In this document: positions 1-8,929 of the stretch, in pieces
How positions within the stretch are numbered: position 1 is the first letter of the stretch
How the letters are laid out: each line of letters begins with the position of its first letter
Source: JBBCJR01 sp037190805
GTDB lineage: Bacteria > Pseudomonadota > Alphaproteobacteria > Sphingomonadales > Sphingomonadaceae
Direction: 5' to 3'
Assembly (NCBI GenBank): GCA_037190805.1
Contig: JBBCJR010000002.1
Location: 101,971-165,970, forward strand
DNA length: 64,000 nt
Translations under genes and position numbers: made by a program
The notes under the pieces: model-generated
Seen by the model: only the letters and a program-made list of their open reading frames with translations
What the model was told of the DNA's origin: nothing
Databases searched by the model: none

Positions 1-228
1 GCCGACCTGTCCCGCCGGCTTGGGGAGCCTACCATCAGCGCCCTGGCGCGTGAGGAGGCACGGGCACGGCTGAAGGGCTGGCGCATTCCGGCCAATGCCG
101 GCAGGGCGCGACCATTGCTGGCGCTGGCTGCCCTCGCGCGTCACGATGTCACCAATTCATCGCGCTATCGGCCGGGCTCTCCCGCCAGACAGCTGCGCTA
201 TCTGTGGCATCGCATGCTGGCGGGATGA
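1..228 (+). CDS. C-terminal fragment, possible squalene/phytoene synthase family protein
   Basis: An open frame enters from the left edge and ends with TGA at 226-228, giving 75 residues without a start. The fragment is rich in Arg, Ala and Leu and ends RYLWHRMLAG. Its style resembles the C-terminal helices of alphaproteobacterial squalene/phytoene synthase-like proteins, but no catalytic motif (the DxxxD regions lie upstream) is present to prove this. The family call is a weak inference; that it is a real coding end is more secure, because the frame stays open to the edge and the next gene starts 70 bases later. Confidence 0.4.
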   Translation, partial: ADLSRRLGEPTISALAREEARARLKGWRIPANAGRARPLLALAALARHDVTNSSRYRPGSPARQLRYLWHRMLAG

Positions 229-297
229 AAAGAGCTTACATCCGCCGCCTGACGCTGGTTAGTCTGACCCTGGTCGATACGTGGAGAGGGATGGAAA

Positions 298-753
298 ATG
301 GTTCGCTGGCTTGCCGCCGCGTTGGCGGTCGTGCTCATGGTGGTGGGCATCCTGTTCTGGCGTCATGACCGGGCGGGGGCCGAGGCACCGCCGATGCTCG
401 CGCCGCCCCCCGCCGCATCCGCCGAGGTGACGCCTGCGGATGATCCACCACCGGCAGCCAGCGAAGCAACGCGCGAGGAGCGACGTTTCCGCCGCTATGA
501 CCGCGATCGGGACGGGATCGTCGCGCGCGAGGAGTATCTGCGCAGCCGGCGGACTGCTTTCGCCAAGCTCGACACCAATGGCGACGGGCGGCTGAGCTTC
601 GAGGAGTGGGCAATCCGCACGACAACCAAATTCGCCCAGGCCGATGCCGACCGCTCGGGCGGGCTGAACGCGGCCGAATTCGCGACCACCGCGGTCAAGC
701 GGGCGCCACCCAAGGCGCGGACGGAATGCGTCTGCGCCCCGGACGACGACTGA
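298..753 (+). CDS. Membrane-anchored or exported EF-hand protein
   Basis: The 151-residue protein has an N-terminal hydrophobic segment (residues 4-21), an uncleaved anchor or signal peptide, then a Pro/Ala-rich linker. Three EF-hand-like calcium loops follow: DRDRDGIVAREE (about 70-81), DTNGDGRLSFEE (about 93-104) and DADRSGGLNAAE (about 116-127). The acidic loop positions fit calcium binding in the periplasm. An AGAGGG-like ribosome site lies about 10 bases upstream. It converges with the tadC end only 6 bases away, so the two share no transcript. Its role is unknown. Confidence 0.8.
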   Translation: MVRWLAAALAVVLMVVGILFWRHDRAGAEAPPMLAPPPAASAEVTPADDPPPAASEATREERRFRRYDRDRDGIVAREEYLRSRRTAFAKLDTNGDGRLSFEEWAIRTTTKFAQADADRSGGLNAAEFATTAVKRAPPKARTECVCAPDDD

Positions 754-759
754 CCGGTC

Positions 760-1746
760 TTATTTGCCGATCAGGTTGTCGGCGATGGAACAGGCCGCCG
801 GGCCGAGGATGACGACGAACAGCGTCGGCAGGATGAAGAGGATGAGGGGCACGGTCATGATCGCCGGCAGGCGTGCCGCCTTTTCCTCGGCCCGCATCAT
901 CCGGTCGTTGCGGAACTCGGCCGACAGGGTCCTCAGCGCGCTGGCCAGCGGGGTGCCGTATTTCTCGGTCTGGATCATGGTGGTGACGACGCCGCGAATG
1001 GCATCGCTGTTGCACCGCCAGGCGAGGTTCTCGAACGCCTGACGCCGATCGGTGAGGAAGCTGAGCTCGATCGCGGTCAGCGCGAACTCATCGCCGATCT
1101 CCGGAAACCCCTTGCCCAGTTCGCGCGAGACGCGGGAAAAGGCGGCATCGACGGTGAGGCCGGCCTCGGCACAGATGACCAGCAGGTCGAGCGCGTCGGG
1201 CAACCCCTTTTGGATCGCGGCCGCGCGCTTGGTGATCATGTTCTGCACGAACAGATCCGGCGCCTTGTAGCCGAGGATCAGCGACCCGCAGGCCAGCCCG
1301 GTGCGCTTCCATGTCGCCCATTCGGGAAACCAGTCGAGCACGTAGAGGCCGAAGATGACCGTGCCGCCGATGATGATCGGCAAGGCCAGCCGCCCGAAGA
1401 TGACGGCGATGGCGGCATCCTTGGAACGGACGCCGGCCTGGGCCAGCTTCTGCTGCGCTTCCTTGAGCTGGGTGTCCTGCAGCACCGACAGGCGCTTCAG
1501 AATGGCGCGCATCTGGTCGGTGTTGGCGCTGCTCTTGCCCGTGACGCTGGCGCGCTTGCGGGTGGCGGTGATGCCCGCCTTCAACTGTTCGCGCCGCTCC
1601 TGCAGCGCCTTGACGCGCTTCGTCATGGGGTCGCGGACGCTCATCGCCGCCCACATCGCCAGGATGACCGACAGGGTCGCCACGCCGGCAAGAACCGTGG
1701 CGAGATCGGTGGCGGTGAAGCCCATGAACAGCGTCTTTTCGTCCAT
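760..1746 (-). CDS. tadC: Tad pilus inner-membrane platform protein TadC (type II secretion F family)
   Basis: The 328-residue protein has an N-terminal transmembrane segment, a central pair of hydrophobic segments and a C-terminal one (PLILFILPTLFVVILGPAA). The GspF/T2SF domain lies at about residues 185-310 and contains the family-style stretch DALDLLVICAEAGLTVDAAF. TadB and TadC form the inner-membrane base on which the Tad ATPase acts. It is the last gene of the leftward operon and starts one base after the tadB stop, so the two are probably translationally coupled. Confidence 0.93.
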   Translation of the reverse strand: MDEKTLFMGFTATDLATVLAGVATLSVILAMWAAMSVRDPMTKRVKALQERREQLKAGITATRKRASVTGKSSANTDQMRAILKRLSVLQDTQLKEAQQKLAQAGVRSKDAAIAVIFGRLALPIIIGGTVIFGLYVLDWFPEWATWKRTGLACGSLILGYKAPDLFVQNMITKRAAAIQKGLPDALDLLVICAEAGLTVDAAFSRVSRELGKGFPEIGDEFALTAIELSFLTDRRQAFENLAWRCNSDAIRGVVTTMIQTEKYGTPLASALRTLSAEFRNDRMMRAEEKAARLPAIMTVPLILFILPTLFVVILGPAACSIADNLIGK

Positions 1747-1747
1747 A

Positions 1748-2725
1748 TCAGATCTCGAAGCTGACCATCTTGGCCATGATGAAGGCGCCGATGCACATCC
1801 AGACGAGGCCGAGCCCGCCCGTCACCATCAGGCGCGGATCGGTGAGAAAACCGCCCATATAGCTGGGGTTGATCGACCAGATCAGACCGAAGACGATGAA
1901 CGGCAGTGAGCCGACGATATAGGCCGATGCCTTCGATTCCGACGACATCGCCTTGATCTTCAGTTTCATCTGCGACCGCTTCCGCAGCACATCCGACAGG
2001 TTGGCGAGCGTCTCGGCCAGGTTGCCGCCGGTCTCGCGCTGGATCGCCAGCGTGATGACGAAGAACTGGAATTCCGGGGTGCCGAGTCGATCGGCCGTTT
2101 CCTGAAGCGCCTGCTCCATCGTGCGGCCGATCTTCACCTTGTCGGTGACGCGCCGGAACTCGATGCCGACGGGTCCGGGGATTTCGCGCGCGACGACGTT
2201 CATGGTCTCGGAAATCGGCAGACCCGACCTCAGCCCGCGGACCAGGAGGTCGATGGCATCGGGAAAACGCTTGGTGAACTGGGCAATCCGCCGCTGGATC
2301 AGGAAACCGACAGTGAAATGCGGAATGGCGAGGCCGAGGAAAAGACCGACGAGCAGCGCCAGGGCGAGGGGTAGTCCGCGCAACCACAGCAGCATGGCAA
2401 AGGTGAACGCGATCCCGCCGATCGCTATGCCGTATTGGCCGACCGACCAGTCCTTGCCGGTCTTTTCAAGCCGCTTGTGAAGCTGGGCCGGGTTCGGCAG
2501 CACCCGCTTCACCACCTGATCCATGCGGGTCGCCTGGGCGTGCTGGATGCGGCGCAGCTGCGCCTGGGCGGCGATGATCTGCGAGCCTGAATGGCGTTCT
2601 TTCAGACCATCCAGACGCCGGGTCATGCGCTTGGACGAGCCGGAGCCGGAAAAAGCCAGATAGCCCATGCCCGCCATCAGGCACAGCAGCACCATCAGCA
2701 GCAGTGCCGGCAGGACTTGACCCAT
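1748..2725 (-). CDS. tadB: Tad pilus inner-membrane platform protein TadB (type II secretion F family)
   Basis: The 325-residue protein has an N-terminal membrane helix, two central hydrophobic segments and a C-terminal hairpin. A T2SF domain lies at about residues 165-290, with FPDAIDLLVRGLRSGLPISE and the RETGGNLAETL turn typical of TadB. An ideal ribosome site, GGAGGT, lies just before the ATG at 2725. It partners TadC as the pilus motor platform. In most Tad loci the ATPase gene cpaF/tadA sits directly upstream of tadB; here the next gene upstream is cpaE, 53 bases away. Confidence 0.93.
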   Translation of the reverse strand: MGQVLPALLLMVLLCLMAGMGYLAFSGSGSSKRMTRRLDGLKERHSGSQIIAAQAQLRRIQHAQATRMDQVVKRVLPNPAQLHKRLEKTGKDWSVGQYGIAIGGIAFTFAMLLWLRGLPLALALLVGLFLGLAIPHFTVGFLIQRRIAQFTKRFPDAIDLLVRGLRSGLPISETMNVVAREIPGPVGIEFRRVTDKVKIGRTMEQALQETADRLGTPEFQFFVITLAIQRETGGNLAETLANLSDVLRKRSQMKLKIKAMSSESKASAYIVGSLPFIVFGLIWSINPSYMGGFLTDPRLMVTGGLGLVWMCIGAFIMAKMVSFEI

Positions 2726-2742
2726 GCTTCACCTCCGTGGCG

Positions 2743-2761
2743 CCGCACCGGAGCGGTGCGG
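2743..2761 (-). other. Hairpin between cpaE and tadB
   Basis: A perfect 7-bp inverted repeat (CCGCACC, 5-base loop, GGTGCGG) sits in the 53-base gap between cpaE and tadB, 18 bases before the tadB start. It has no U-tract, so it is more likely an mRNA processing or stability hairpin, or an attenuator, than a full terminator. Confidence 0.5.
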
Positions 2762-2778
2762 GCCATGCCTTTTCGATC

Positions 2779-4059
2779 TCAGACGGCTTCGGCTTTCGCC
2801 CTGGCTTTGGCCGGGAGCAGCGACTTCAGATTGCCGAGCAGCGACTTGCTGCCCGCCGTCTCTTCGCCGGCATCGGTGTCGCCGCCATCGACGATCGCCC
2901 TGACCAGATGGCCCATCGGTGTCGCCAGCTTCGATCCCTTGCCGGCGTCGGCCAGGCACTTGCCGAGCTTTGCGGCTTCCACCGCGACCTTCATGTCGAG
3001 GGGCAGAATGACGTCGATCTTGCGTTCGATCGAGCCTTCGAAATCCTTGCGGCCGATCTCCGTGCCCTGGGCGCCCACCTTGTTGGCCACGATCAGGACG
3101 CGGGCGGCTGGCGCATTGGCTTTCAGCCACGACAGCAGCCGGATGGTGTCGCGTGTCCCGACCAGCGTCAGTTCGGTCACGACAACGACCGTCTGGGCAT
3201 CGTTGATCAGGTGCGGATGCTGCACCATCACCGAGCGGGGCAGGTCCATCACCACGCAGTCGAAGGCGTTGCGCATCTCCTCCTGCAGCTGGAACAGCGC
3301 CTGGCCGTCCATCAGCAGCGGCTGGTTGATGGTCGCCTCGGCCGACAGCACCGACAGCGTGTCGGTCGCCTTGACCATCGCGCGCTCGATGAACAGTCCA
3401 TCGATGCGGCTGGGATTCTCCAGCGCGTCCGTCAGGCCCCGGCCCGGTTCCAGATCGAAGGCGAGGGCGCCGGTCCCGAAATGCACATCGAGATCCAGCA
3501 GTGCAGTGGCGCGGTTGCCATCCTGGCTGATCAGCCAGGCGAGCGAGGTCGATAGCGTCGAGGCGCCGACACCACCGCGCACGCCGATGACGGCGGTCAG
3601 TACGCGCGGCTTCGACTTGTCGGCTTCCGGCGTGCGCGGACCCATCAGCACCGTCTGGGCAGCCATGAAGGTTTCCCGCAGCTGATCCGTCGACAGCGGC
3701 TTCAGCACATAATCGTGGATGCCCGAGCCCAGCAGGTCGCGATAAAGCCGCACATCGTTGACCATGCCGCTGGCGATGACGATCGTTCCCGGTTCGCAGA
3801 CTTCTGCGAGTGCGTTGATATCGTTCAGCGGATCGCCGGATTCCGACAGGTCGACGAACAGGATCGATGGGCTCGCCGAAACGGACAGTGTCTGAACCGC
3901 GTTCCGGAGGCCGCCCTTGTTGATCTTGTCGGTGGGCCAGCCCATTTCGGCCGCCACCGGGCGCAGCGCTTCGGCCGTTTCCTCGTCGCAGACGAAGGCG
4001 ATGAACGGGTCACGCATGCCGCCGCCTGGCCGGCGGCTCGGATTCCAGGGCGCGTTCAT
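2779..4059 (-). CDS. cpaE: Tad pilus localisation ATPase CpaE/TadZ
   Basis: The 426-residue protein has an atypical receiver-like N-terminal domain (about 15-135) followed by a ParA/MinD-type P-loop ATPase domain. The deviant Walker A is seen as GVRGGVGASTLSTSLA near residue 160, and the switch region as ALLDLDVHFG near 187. The C-terminal tail is Lys/Ala rich. CpaE/TadZ directs the pilus apparatus to its cell pole. The start overlaps the cpaD stop (ATGA). Confidence 0.93.
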   Translation of the reverse strand: MNAPWNPSRRPGGGMRDPFIAFVCDEETAEALRPVAAEMGWPTDKINKGGLRNAVQTLSVSASPSILFVDLSESGDPLNDINALAEVCEPGTIVIASGMVNDVRLYRDLLGSGIHDYVLKPLSTDQLRETFMAAQTVLMGPRTPEADKSKPRVLTAVIGVRGGVGASTLSTSLAWLISQDGNRATALLDLDVHFGTGALAFDLEPGRGLTDALENPSRIDGLFIERAMVKATDTLSVLSAEATINQPLLMDGQALFQLQEEMRNAFDCVVMDLPRSVMVQHPHLINDAQTVVVVTELTLVGTRDTIRLLSWLKANAPAARVLIVANKVGAQGTEIGRKDFEGSIERKIDVILPLDMKVAVEAAKLGKCLADAGKGSKLATPMGHLVRAIVDGGDTDAGEETAGSKSLLGNLKSLLPAKARAKAEAV

Positions 4060-4688
4060 CGACGACCTCCCACGGTGGTGCCTTGCAAGGCCCCTGATCC
4101 TGTCGGCTCCATCTTACGCCAGGCGTTGACGGCCTTGACGGTGGAGGTCGCCTCACCGCCGCGATAGGGGGTGCCGGTTACGAGATCATTGGGGTCGGCA
4201 ACCGCCGCAGCCCAGTTGCTGCGGGTGGCGCAACCGAAGTTGGACATGGTCGAGGAGGCGAATTCGGGCTGGGACATACGGCTCCAGTCAGGGCAATTGG
4301 GGACGCTCGCCGTCGCACGGGTGACAACCACCCGGAGCGTTCCGGGCGTGACATTGCCGGGCGTCACGGGCGATGTCGCTTCTGGCAGCAGACCATAGCG
4401 GGCGACCACGGCGGCAACCCCCGCCCGCCGTCCGGCGGCGCCGGCGGCGACCGGGTCGTCGATCGTCACCTGGTCGGAATAGGCGAGGCCGATCGCTTCG
4501 AACCATCCGTCCAGCCGCTCGGCGGAACCGGGGGCGAGGGTGTCGCCCTGGGTCGTGAGGTTGATGGCCATGTCGCTGCGCTGAACGACCGGCTTATGCA
4601 CCGATTCCAGCGTGCGGTTGACCGGGCCGCAGGCAGCGACGGCGACCAGCACACCGAGAGACAGCAGCGGCTTGGCGAAACGGGTCAT
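4056..4688 (-). CDS. cpaD: Tad pilus lipoprotein CpaD
   Basis: The 210-residue protein starts at the ATG at 4688, which follows an AAGGAGGT ribosome site; a longer frame to 4718 includes this site and is less likely. The signal peptide ends in a lipobox (VAVAAC), so the mature protein is a lipoprotein. The rest matches CpaD, with a central GRRAGVAAVVARYGLLPE stretch, a WSRMSQPEFASSTMSNFGCA segment near residue 145 and a DPNDLV(T)GTPYRGGEA C-terminal signature. CpaD is proposed to pilot or stabilise the CpaC secretin at the outer membrane. Confidence 0.9.
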   Translation of the reverse strand: MTRFAKPLLSLGVLVAVAACGPVNRTLESVHKPVVQRSDMAINLTTQGDTLAPGSAERLDGWFEAIGLAYSDQVTIDDPVAAGAAGRRAGVAAVVARYGLLPEATSPVTPGNVTPGTLRVVVTRATASVPNCPDWSRMSQPEFASSTMSNFGCATRSNWAAAVADPNDLVTGTPYRGGEATSTVKAVNAWRKMEPTGSGALQGTTVGGRR

Positions 4689-4714
4689 CGAGCGACCTCC
4701 TTGGGGGTGCCTCA

Positions 4715-6322
4715 TCATTGCAGCGAAAAGCCGGGGGCCGGCGTGGCTGCGGCCGCGGCGGCGTTGCCGGATACGGCGGCGCCCGACTGACGCCGGGCCT
4801 GCGGCTTGGCCTTATCGCCGGACTTGCCGTCGAAGGTCTGGCCGCCCAGCAGACGCTGAGCGTCGGTGGGCGAGCGATAGCCATCAGTCGGCAGCTTGAT
4901 CTGCTCGTCCGACACCGGCTTCACTAGATAAGGCGTGACCACGACGACAAGTTCGCTTTCGCTGCGGCGGAAGCTTTGCGACCGGAACAGCGCGCCGATG
5001 ATCGGCAGGTCGCCCAGGAACGGCGCCTTGTCGACGACGTTGGCGTTGGCATTGGACAGCAAACCGCCGATCATGAAGCTCTGGCCTGAGCCGAGCTCCA
5101 CGGTGGTTTCGACCCGGCGGGTGGTCAGGCCCGGAACGCGGGTGCCGGCCATGGTGATCGCCGCGGCATAGTCGAGCTGCGACACTTCCGGCCGGACCCG
5201 CATCGAGATGCGGCCGTCGTTCAGGACCGTGGGGGTGAAGGCAAGGCCGACACCATAAGGCTTGTATTCGACGCTGACGGTGCCGAGGCCGCCGGCGAGC
5301 GGGATCGGGATTTCGCCGCCGGCAAGGAAGCTGGCCGTTTCGCCCGACAGGGCGACCAGATTGGGTTCGGCCAGGGTCGTCGCCACGTTGTCGTTTTCGA
5401 GCAGGTCGAGCGCCGACATGATGTCGAGGCCGAACAGCTTGCCGGCGAATTTCAGTGCGGTCTTGCCGTCAGCGAAGTCGCTGAAATTGTAGCTCGTGCC
5501 ACCCGTGACGAACTGGCCCGAGGTCGGGTCGAACGGCAGCGAGATCGACCCCGTTGGCAGACCGAACAGCGACGAGGCATCCAGTTGCGGCAACGCACTG
5601 AGATTGGTGTTGGCGATCGAGCCGAAGTTGCGGCCCCGGCTGATACCGAACTGAAATCCGCCTGTCGTGTCGCGGGTGAGGAGGTTGACGCCGACTTCCT
5701 TCAGAAAGCCGCGATTGACCTCGGCAATGCGGACGCGCAGGCCGACCTGAAGCGGCGTTGCCGTCTTCAGCTTGTTGAACAGGGTGATATTCTCGCCGAC
5801 GAAGGCGGTGACGAGGCGGTTCGCCTCCTCGACGTCATCGGGGGCGGCGACCGTGCCGGTCAGCAGCACGGAGCCGTTCATCGGTGTCACCTCGATCTTG
5901 GCGTCGGGCATCGCCAGCCCGATCATCGAGCGCAATTGGTCGTAGTTCGGGCCAACGCGGACGTTGGTCGACCAGATCACCTGGCCGCCCTTGTCGGTCG
6001 CATAGACGCTGGTCTCGCCGCCGGCGACGCCGAAGACGTAGAGGGCGCTGGTGGAGCGGACCTGGACGTTGGCGATCGCGGGATTGGCCACGAACACGTC
6101 GGTCATCGGTCGCGGCAAGCTGATCATGGTGCCGCGGCCCACCGCCAGGGTGATGCCGTCAGTCGCAGCGTGCATCTGGGCGCCGCTGGACACCGGCACG
6201 GCCTTGGCGCCGGCGGAGCTGCTGATCTGGGCTCTCGCCATGACGGGAAGGCCCACGGCCAGCGCCGTCGCCAGTCCGGCGGCGATCAGCGCACCGGACG
6301 GAAGGATCAAATGGGCGCGCAT
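4715..6322 (-). CDS. cpaC: Tad pilus outer-membrane secretin CpaC/RcpA
   Basis: The 535-residue precursor has a signal peptide (cleavage near residue 31, MARAQ). A pilus N-terminal domain follows (about 50-120, with IANVQVRSTSALYVFGVAGG), then a BON-like domain (about 140-195, MNGSVLLTGTV). The C-terminal secretin domain (about 310-480) contains VALSGETASFLAGGEIPIP and GQSFMIGGLL. It forms the outer-membrane channel for the pilus. It overlaps the cpaB stop by one base. An Ala/Pro-rich tail follows the secretin domain. Confidence 0.95.
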   Translation of the reverse strand: MRAHLILPSGALIAAGLATALAVGLPVMARAQISSSAGAKAVPVSSGAQMHAATDGITLAVGRGTMISLPRPMTDVFVANPAIANVQVRSTSALYVFGVAGGETSVYATDKGGQVIWSTNVRVGPNYDQLRSMIGLAMPDAKIEVTPMNGSVLLTGTVAAPDDVEEANRLVTAFVGENITLFNKLKTATPLQVGLRVRIAEVNRGFLKEVGVNLLTRDTTGGFQFGISRGRNFGSIANTNLSALPQLDASSLFGLPTGSISLPFDPTSGQFVTGGTSYNFSDFADGKTALKFAGKLFGLDIMSALDLLENDNVATTLAEPNLVALSGETASFLAGGEIPIPLAGGLGTVSVEYKPYGVGLAFTPTVLNDGRISMRVRPEVSQLDYAAAITMAGTRVPGLTTRRVETTVELGSGQSFMIGGLLSNANANVVDKAPFLGDLPIIGALFRSQSFRRSESELVVVVTPYLVKPVSDEQIKLPTDGYRSPTDAQRLLGGQTFDGKSGDKAKPQARRQSGAAVSGNAAAAAATPAPGFSLQ

Positions 6323-7437
6323 CAGTTACGGCCTCCGCTCATCGGGTTTCCGAGGGCGCGCGCATAGGGTGAGAGCGTCGCCGACGACAGCCGGTCGAGA
6401 TTACCGCTGGCATCTTCCTCGTTGGTTGACGCGCCGCGCCGCACAGTGACGCTGCTCGCCGATTTCTTCTCATCGGCCAGTTGCTTGCGCAGGTTGCGCA
6501 GGGTCAGCTGGTCGGACAGGCGCTGGGCTTCCTTGCGCTCGGGCGACAGGGAGCCGTCATCGCCCAGCGCGGGAACGCTGGTGCGCTGGAAGCGCGAGAC
6601 GTCGCCGCCGGTCGAAAAGGTGCCCTTGGTGTCGTTGGGCCGGGCCGCCAGGGCCAGCAGGATGCGCTTCTCGCCTTTGGCGTCCGTGCCTTCGGGGATT
6701 TCGACGTCGCCCGCGGCGATGGCCGCTTCCAGCTCCGCGACATTATCGGTGATCGAACGCAGCGACAGCGACAGCTGACCGATGGTCTGTGCGACGGCGA
6801 TCTTTTCGGAGATCGCCGGGGTCGCTTCGAGCGTGACCGTGTTGGACAGCCGCGCGGTTGCATCCTCACCCTCGGCGGGTTCGCTGGAGGTGCGCTGGTC
6901 GGTTGCCAGCACGCGGATGTTGCGGATGATCGTCTCGGCGACCTTCAGCGGCTCGCCCGAGCCGCCGCCGGCGACCTGCTGGGTCAGGACCACGTCGACC
7001 CGGTCCCCGGGAAAGACGAAGCCGGCGACGCCGGTGGATGCGTTGACGCTGACCGTCACGGCGCGCATGCCCGGCCCGAGCGCGGCGGCCAGGAAGCCAC
7101 GGTCACCGGGCTTGATCAATGCGCCCTGGGTGACGGGCTGGCCGGCAGCGATGGCATAGCGCACGACCTGCCCCTTCAGCGTTTGCGGATCGCCCTGCGC
7201 GCGCAGGATGTAGGCGCCGTCGACCATGTCCTGTGGCCAGGGCTGGAAACGGATCATCGAGGGGTCGATCATCGTTCCGATCGGCAGCGTCTGGGCGGCG
7301 ACCAGAACTTCGATGCCGGGCTGCGGCGTGGCTTCGGCCGTGTCAGTGCCGCCGGCCAGCAGGCCGCGGGCAAGCACGGCGGAAATCGCCGCGACCATCA
7401 GCGCCCCCACCAGCAACGCGAGCTTTCGGAAATCCAT
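6322..7437 (-). CDS. cpaB: Tad pilus assembly protein CpaB/RcpC
   Basis: The 371-residue protein has an N-terminal membrane anchor (residues 7-30) and an SAF domain at about 43-110 (VLVAAQTLPIGTMIDPSMIRF, then GQPVTQGAL). The RcpC/CpaB domain follows at about 120-240, with GFVFPGDRVDVVLT. It is thought to stabilise or gate the secretin. The C-terminal part is low-complexity. The gene follows cpaA after 35 bases in the same operon. Confidence 0.93.
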   Translation of the reverse strand: MDFRKLALLVGALMVAAISAVLARGLLAGGTDTAEATPQPGIEVLVAAQTLPIGTMIDPSMIRFQPWPQDMVDGAYILRAQGDPQTLKGQVVRYAIAAGQPVTQGALIKPGDRGFLAAALGPGMRAVTVSVNASTGVAGFVFPGDRVDVVLTQQVAGGGSGEPLKVAETIIRNIRVLATDQRTSSEPAEGEDATARLSNTVTLEATPAISEKIAVAQTIGQLSLSLRSITDNVAELEAAIAAGDVEIPEGTDAKGEKRILLALAARPNDTKGTFSTGGDVSRFQRTSVPALGDDGSLSPERKEAQRLSDQLTLRNLRKQLADEKKSASSVTVRRGASTNEEDASGNLDRLSSATLSPYARALGNPMSGGRN

Positions 7438-7472
7438 GACTCAATCGCCTCCCGGCAAAATTCTTGACTGTG

Positions 7473-7946
7473 CTATGCCGTGAACTGGTTAAGAAGTGGT
7501 TCGCCAAGGACCCACAACGCCGCCGCGCCGATTGCCACGCCATAGGGAATCTCCGGCCGCCCCTCGCGCCGCCGGGCGCGATGGAGCAGCACCAGGCCGA
7601 GAGTCAGGACGCCACCCAGCAAGGCCATCAGGAACAGCATCCGGACCAGCGGCAGCGGCGGCAGCCAGAGCGCGAGGGCGGCGAGCAGTTTGACGTCGCC
7701 ACCACCCATGGCGCCGGCGGCGAACAGCGCCGCGAACAGGGCAAGGACGAGCGCGGCCATGCCGACCTGGATCGCGATGTCGGGCCACAGCGCCCAGCCC
7801 GAGGCCCACCACCAGGGCAGGGCGCACAGGGCGACGCCGGCCGTGAGCCAGTTCGGAATGGTGAAACTGCGCACGTCGGTGACGATCGCGGTGATGAGGA
7901 GTGCCGCCAGCACCGCCGTGCAGGCGACGGAGAAAAGCCCGCCCAT
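7473..7946 (-). CDS. cpaA: Prepilin peptidase CpaA/TadV (A24 family)
   Basis: The 157-residue protein is almost entirely membrane-embedded, with about five or six helices. Both aspartates of the A24 aspartic protease family are visible: D in ITAIVTDVRSFTIPNWL (near residue 24) and D in AMGGGDVKLLAALAL (near residue 83). It would cleave and methylate the Flp prepilin, yet no flp gene is present next to it. It is the first gene of the leftward pilus operon and is divergent from the hydrolase gene at 7994. Confidence 0.92.
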   Translation of the reverse strand: MGGLFSVACTAVLAALLITAIVTDVRSFTIPNWLTAGVALCALPWWWASGWALWPDIAIQVGMAALVLALFAALFAAGAMGGGDVKLLAALALWLPPLPLVRMLFLMALLGGVLTLGLVLLHRARRREGRPEIPYGVAIGAAALWVLGEPLLNQFTA

Positions 7947-7993
7947 GTCGCAAAGCCTAGACGACGGCTCTTGCCAAATCGTAACCAGTGGCG

Positions 7994-8929
7994 ATGCCGA
8001 CGACCGATATCCGCCGCTGCCTGCCGCCTGACGCGGTGATCGATCAGTGGGCAGCCGCCGATGGCTGGCCGATCCGGCGTATCCGCCTCGCTCCCAAGGG
8101 CGCGCGGCGTGGGGCGCTGCTATTCTGCAACGGCCGTGCGGATTTCATCGAGAAATATCTTGAGGCGCTGTGCCACTGGCGCGGCCGGGGGTGGGCCGTC
8201 ACCAGCTTCGACTGGCGCGGACAGGGCCTGTCGGGCCGGCTGTCGGGGGAGGCGATGCTGGGCCATGCCGACAGCTTCGATCCATGGATCGCCGATCTTG
8301 GCGCGCTGATCGCCGACTGGCGACGCGATGAGGCGGGACCCTATGTCATCATCGGCCATTCGACGGGCGGGAACCTCGTTCTCAGGCATCTGATGGCGCG
8401 TCCGGCCGACGCCGATGCCGCCGTGCTGATCTCGCCCCTGGTCGGACTTCAGCTGCCTTTTCTGCCCGATGCCGTGGTCGCTGGGGTGGCCCGTCACTAT
8501 GTCGGCCGGGGACGGGGCGGCGCGCACGCCTGGGGTCAGGAGATGGTCGAACGCAGCGCCCAGCGCGCCGAGGTGCTGACCAGCGATGCCGGCCGATATG
8601 CCGACGAAGGCTGGTGGTGGCAGCAGGTGCCCGCTCTGAAGCTGGGGGGGGTCAGCTGGGGTTGGCTGGCGGCGGCGTTCCAGTCGGTCGCGCAACTCCT
8701 GCGGCCGGGCGCGGTGGAGCGGGTGACGACGCCGATCCTGCTTCTGGGCGCTATGCGTGACCGGGTGGTGTCGACCCCCGCCATGCGCCGGCTGCTTGCC
8801 CGGCTGCCCGTGGCACGTGGGCAATTCTTCACCAATGCAGCGCATGAGCTGCTGCGCGAGCGGGATGAGGTGCGGTTGCCCGCTCTCGCCGCCATCGACA
8901 CGTTTCTGGACGAAAAGGTCCCTCAGTGA
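7994..8929 (+). CDS. Alpha/beta hydrolase (serine aminopeptidase / lysophospholipase type)
   Basis: The 311-residue protein is an alpha/beta hydrolase of the Hydrolase_4 (monoacylglycerol lipase/lysophospholipase L2) type. The nucleophile elbow GHSTGG lies near residue 122. The strand-turn GALLFCNGRADFIEKY and FDWRGQGLSG come before it. The acid (MRDRVVST) and histidine (TNAAHELLRE) are near the C-terminus. A GTG at 7988 in the same frame is an alternative start. The stop overlaps the next start (GTGA), so the two genes are probably co-translated. The substrate is unknown. Confidence 0.85.
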   Translation: MPTTDIRRCLPPDAVIDQWAAADGWPIRRIRLAPKGARRGALLFCNGRADFIEKYLEALCHWRGRGWAVTSFDWRGQGLSGRLSGEAMLGHADSFDPWIADLGALIADWRRDEAGPYVIIGHSTGGNLVLRHLMARPADADAAVLISPLVGLQLPFLPDAVVAGVARHYVGRGRGGAHAWGQEMVERSAQRAEVLTSDAGRYADEGWWWQQVPALKLGGVSWGWLAAAFQSVAQLLRPGAVERVTTPILLLGAMRDRVVSTPAMRRLLARLPVARGQFFTNAAHELLRERDEVRLPALAAIDTFLDEKVPQ

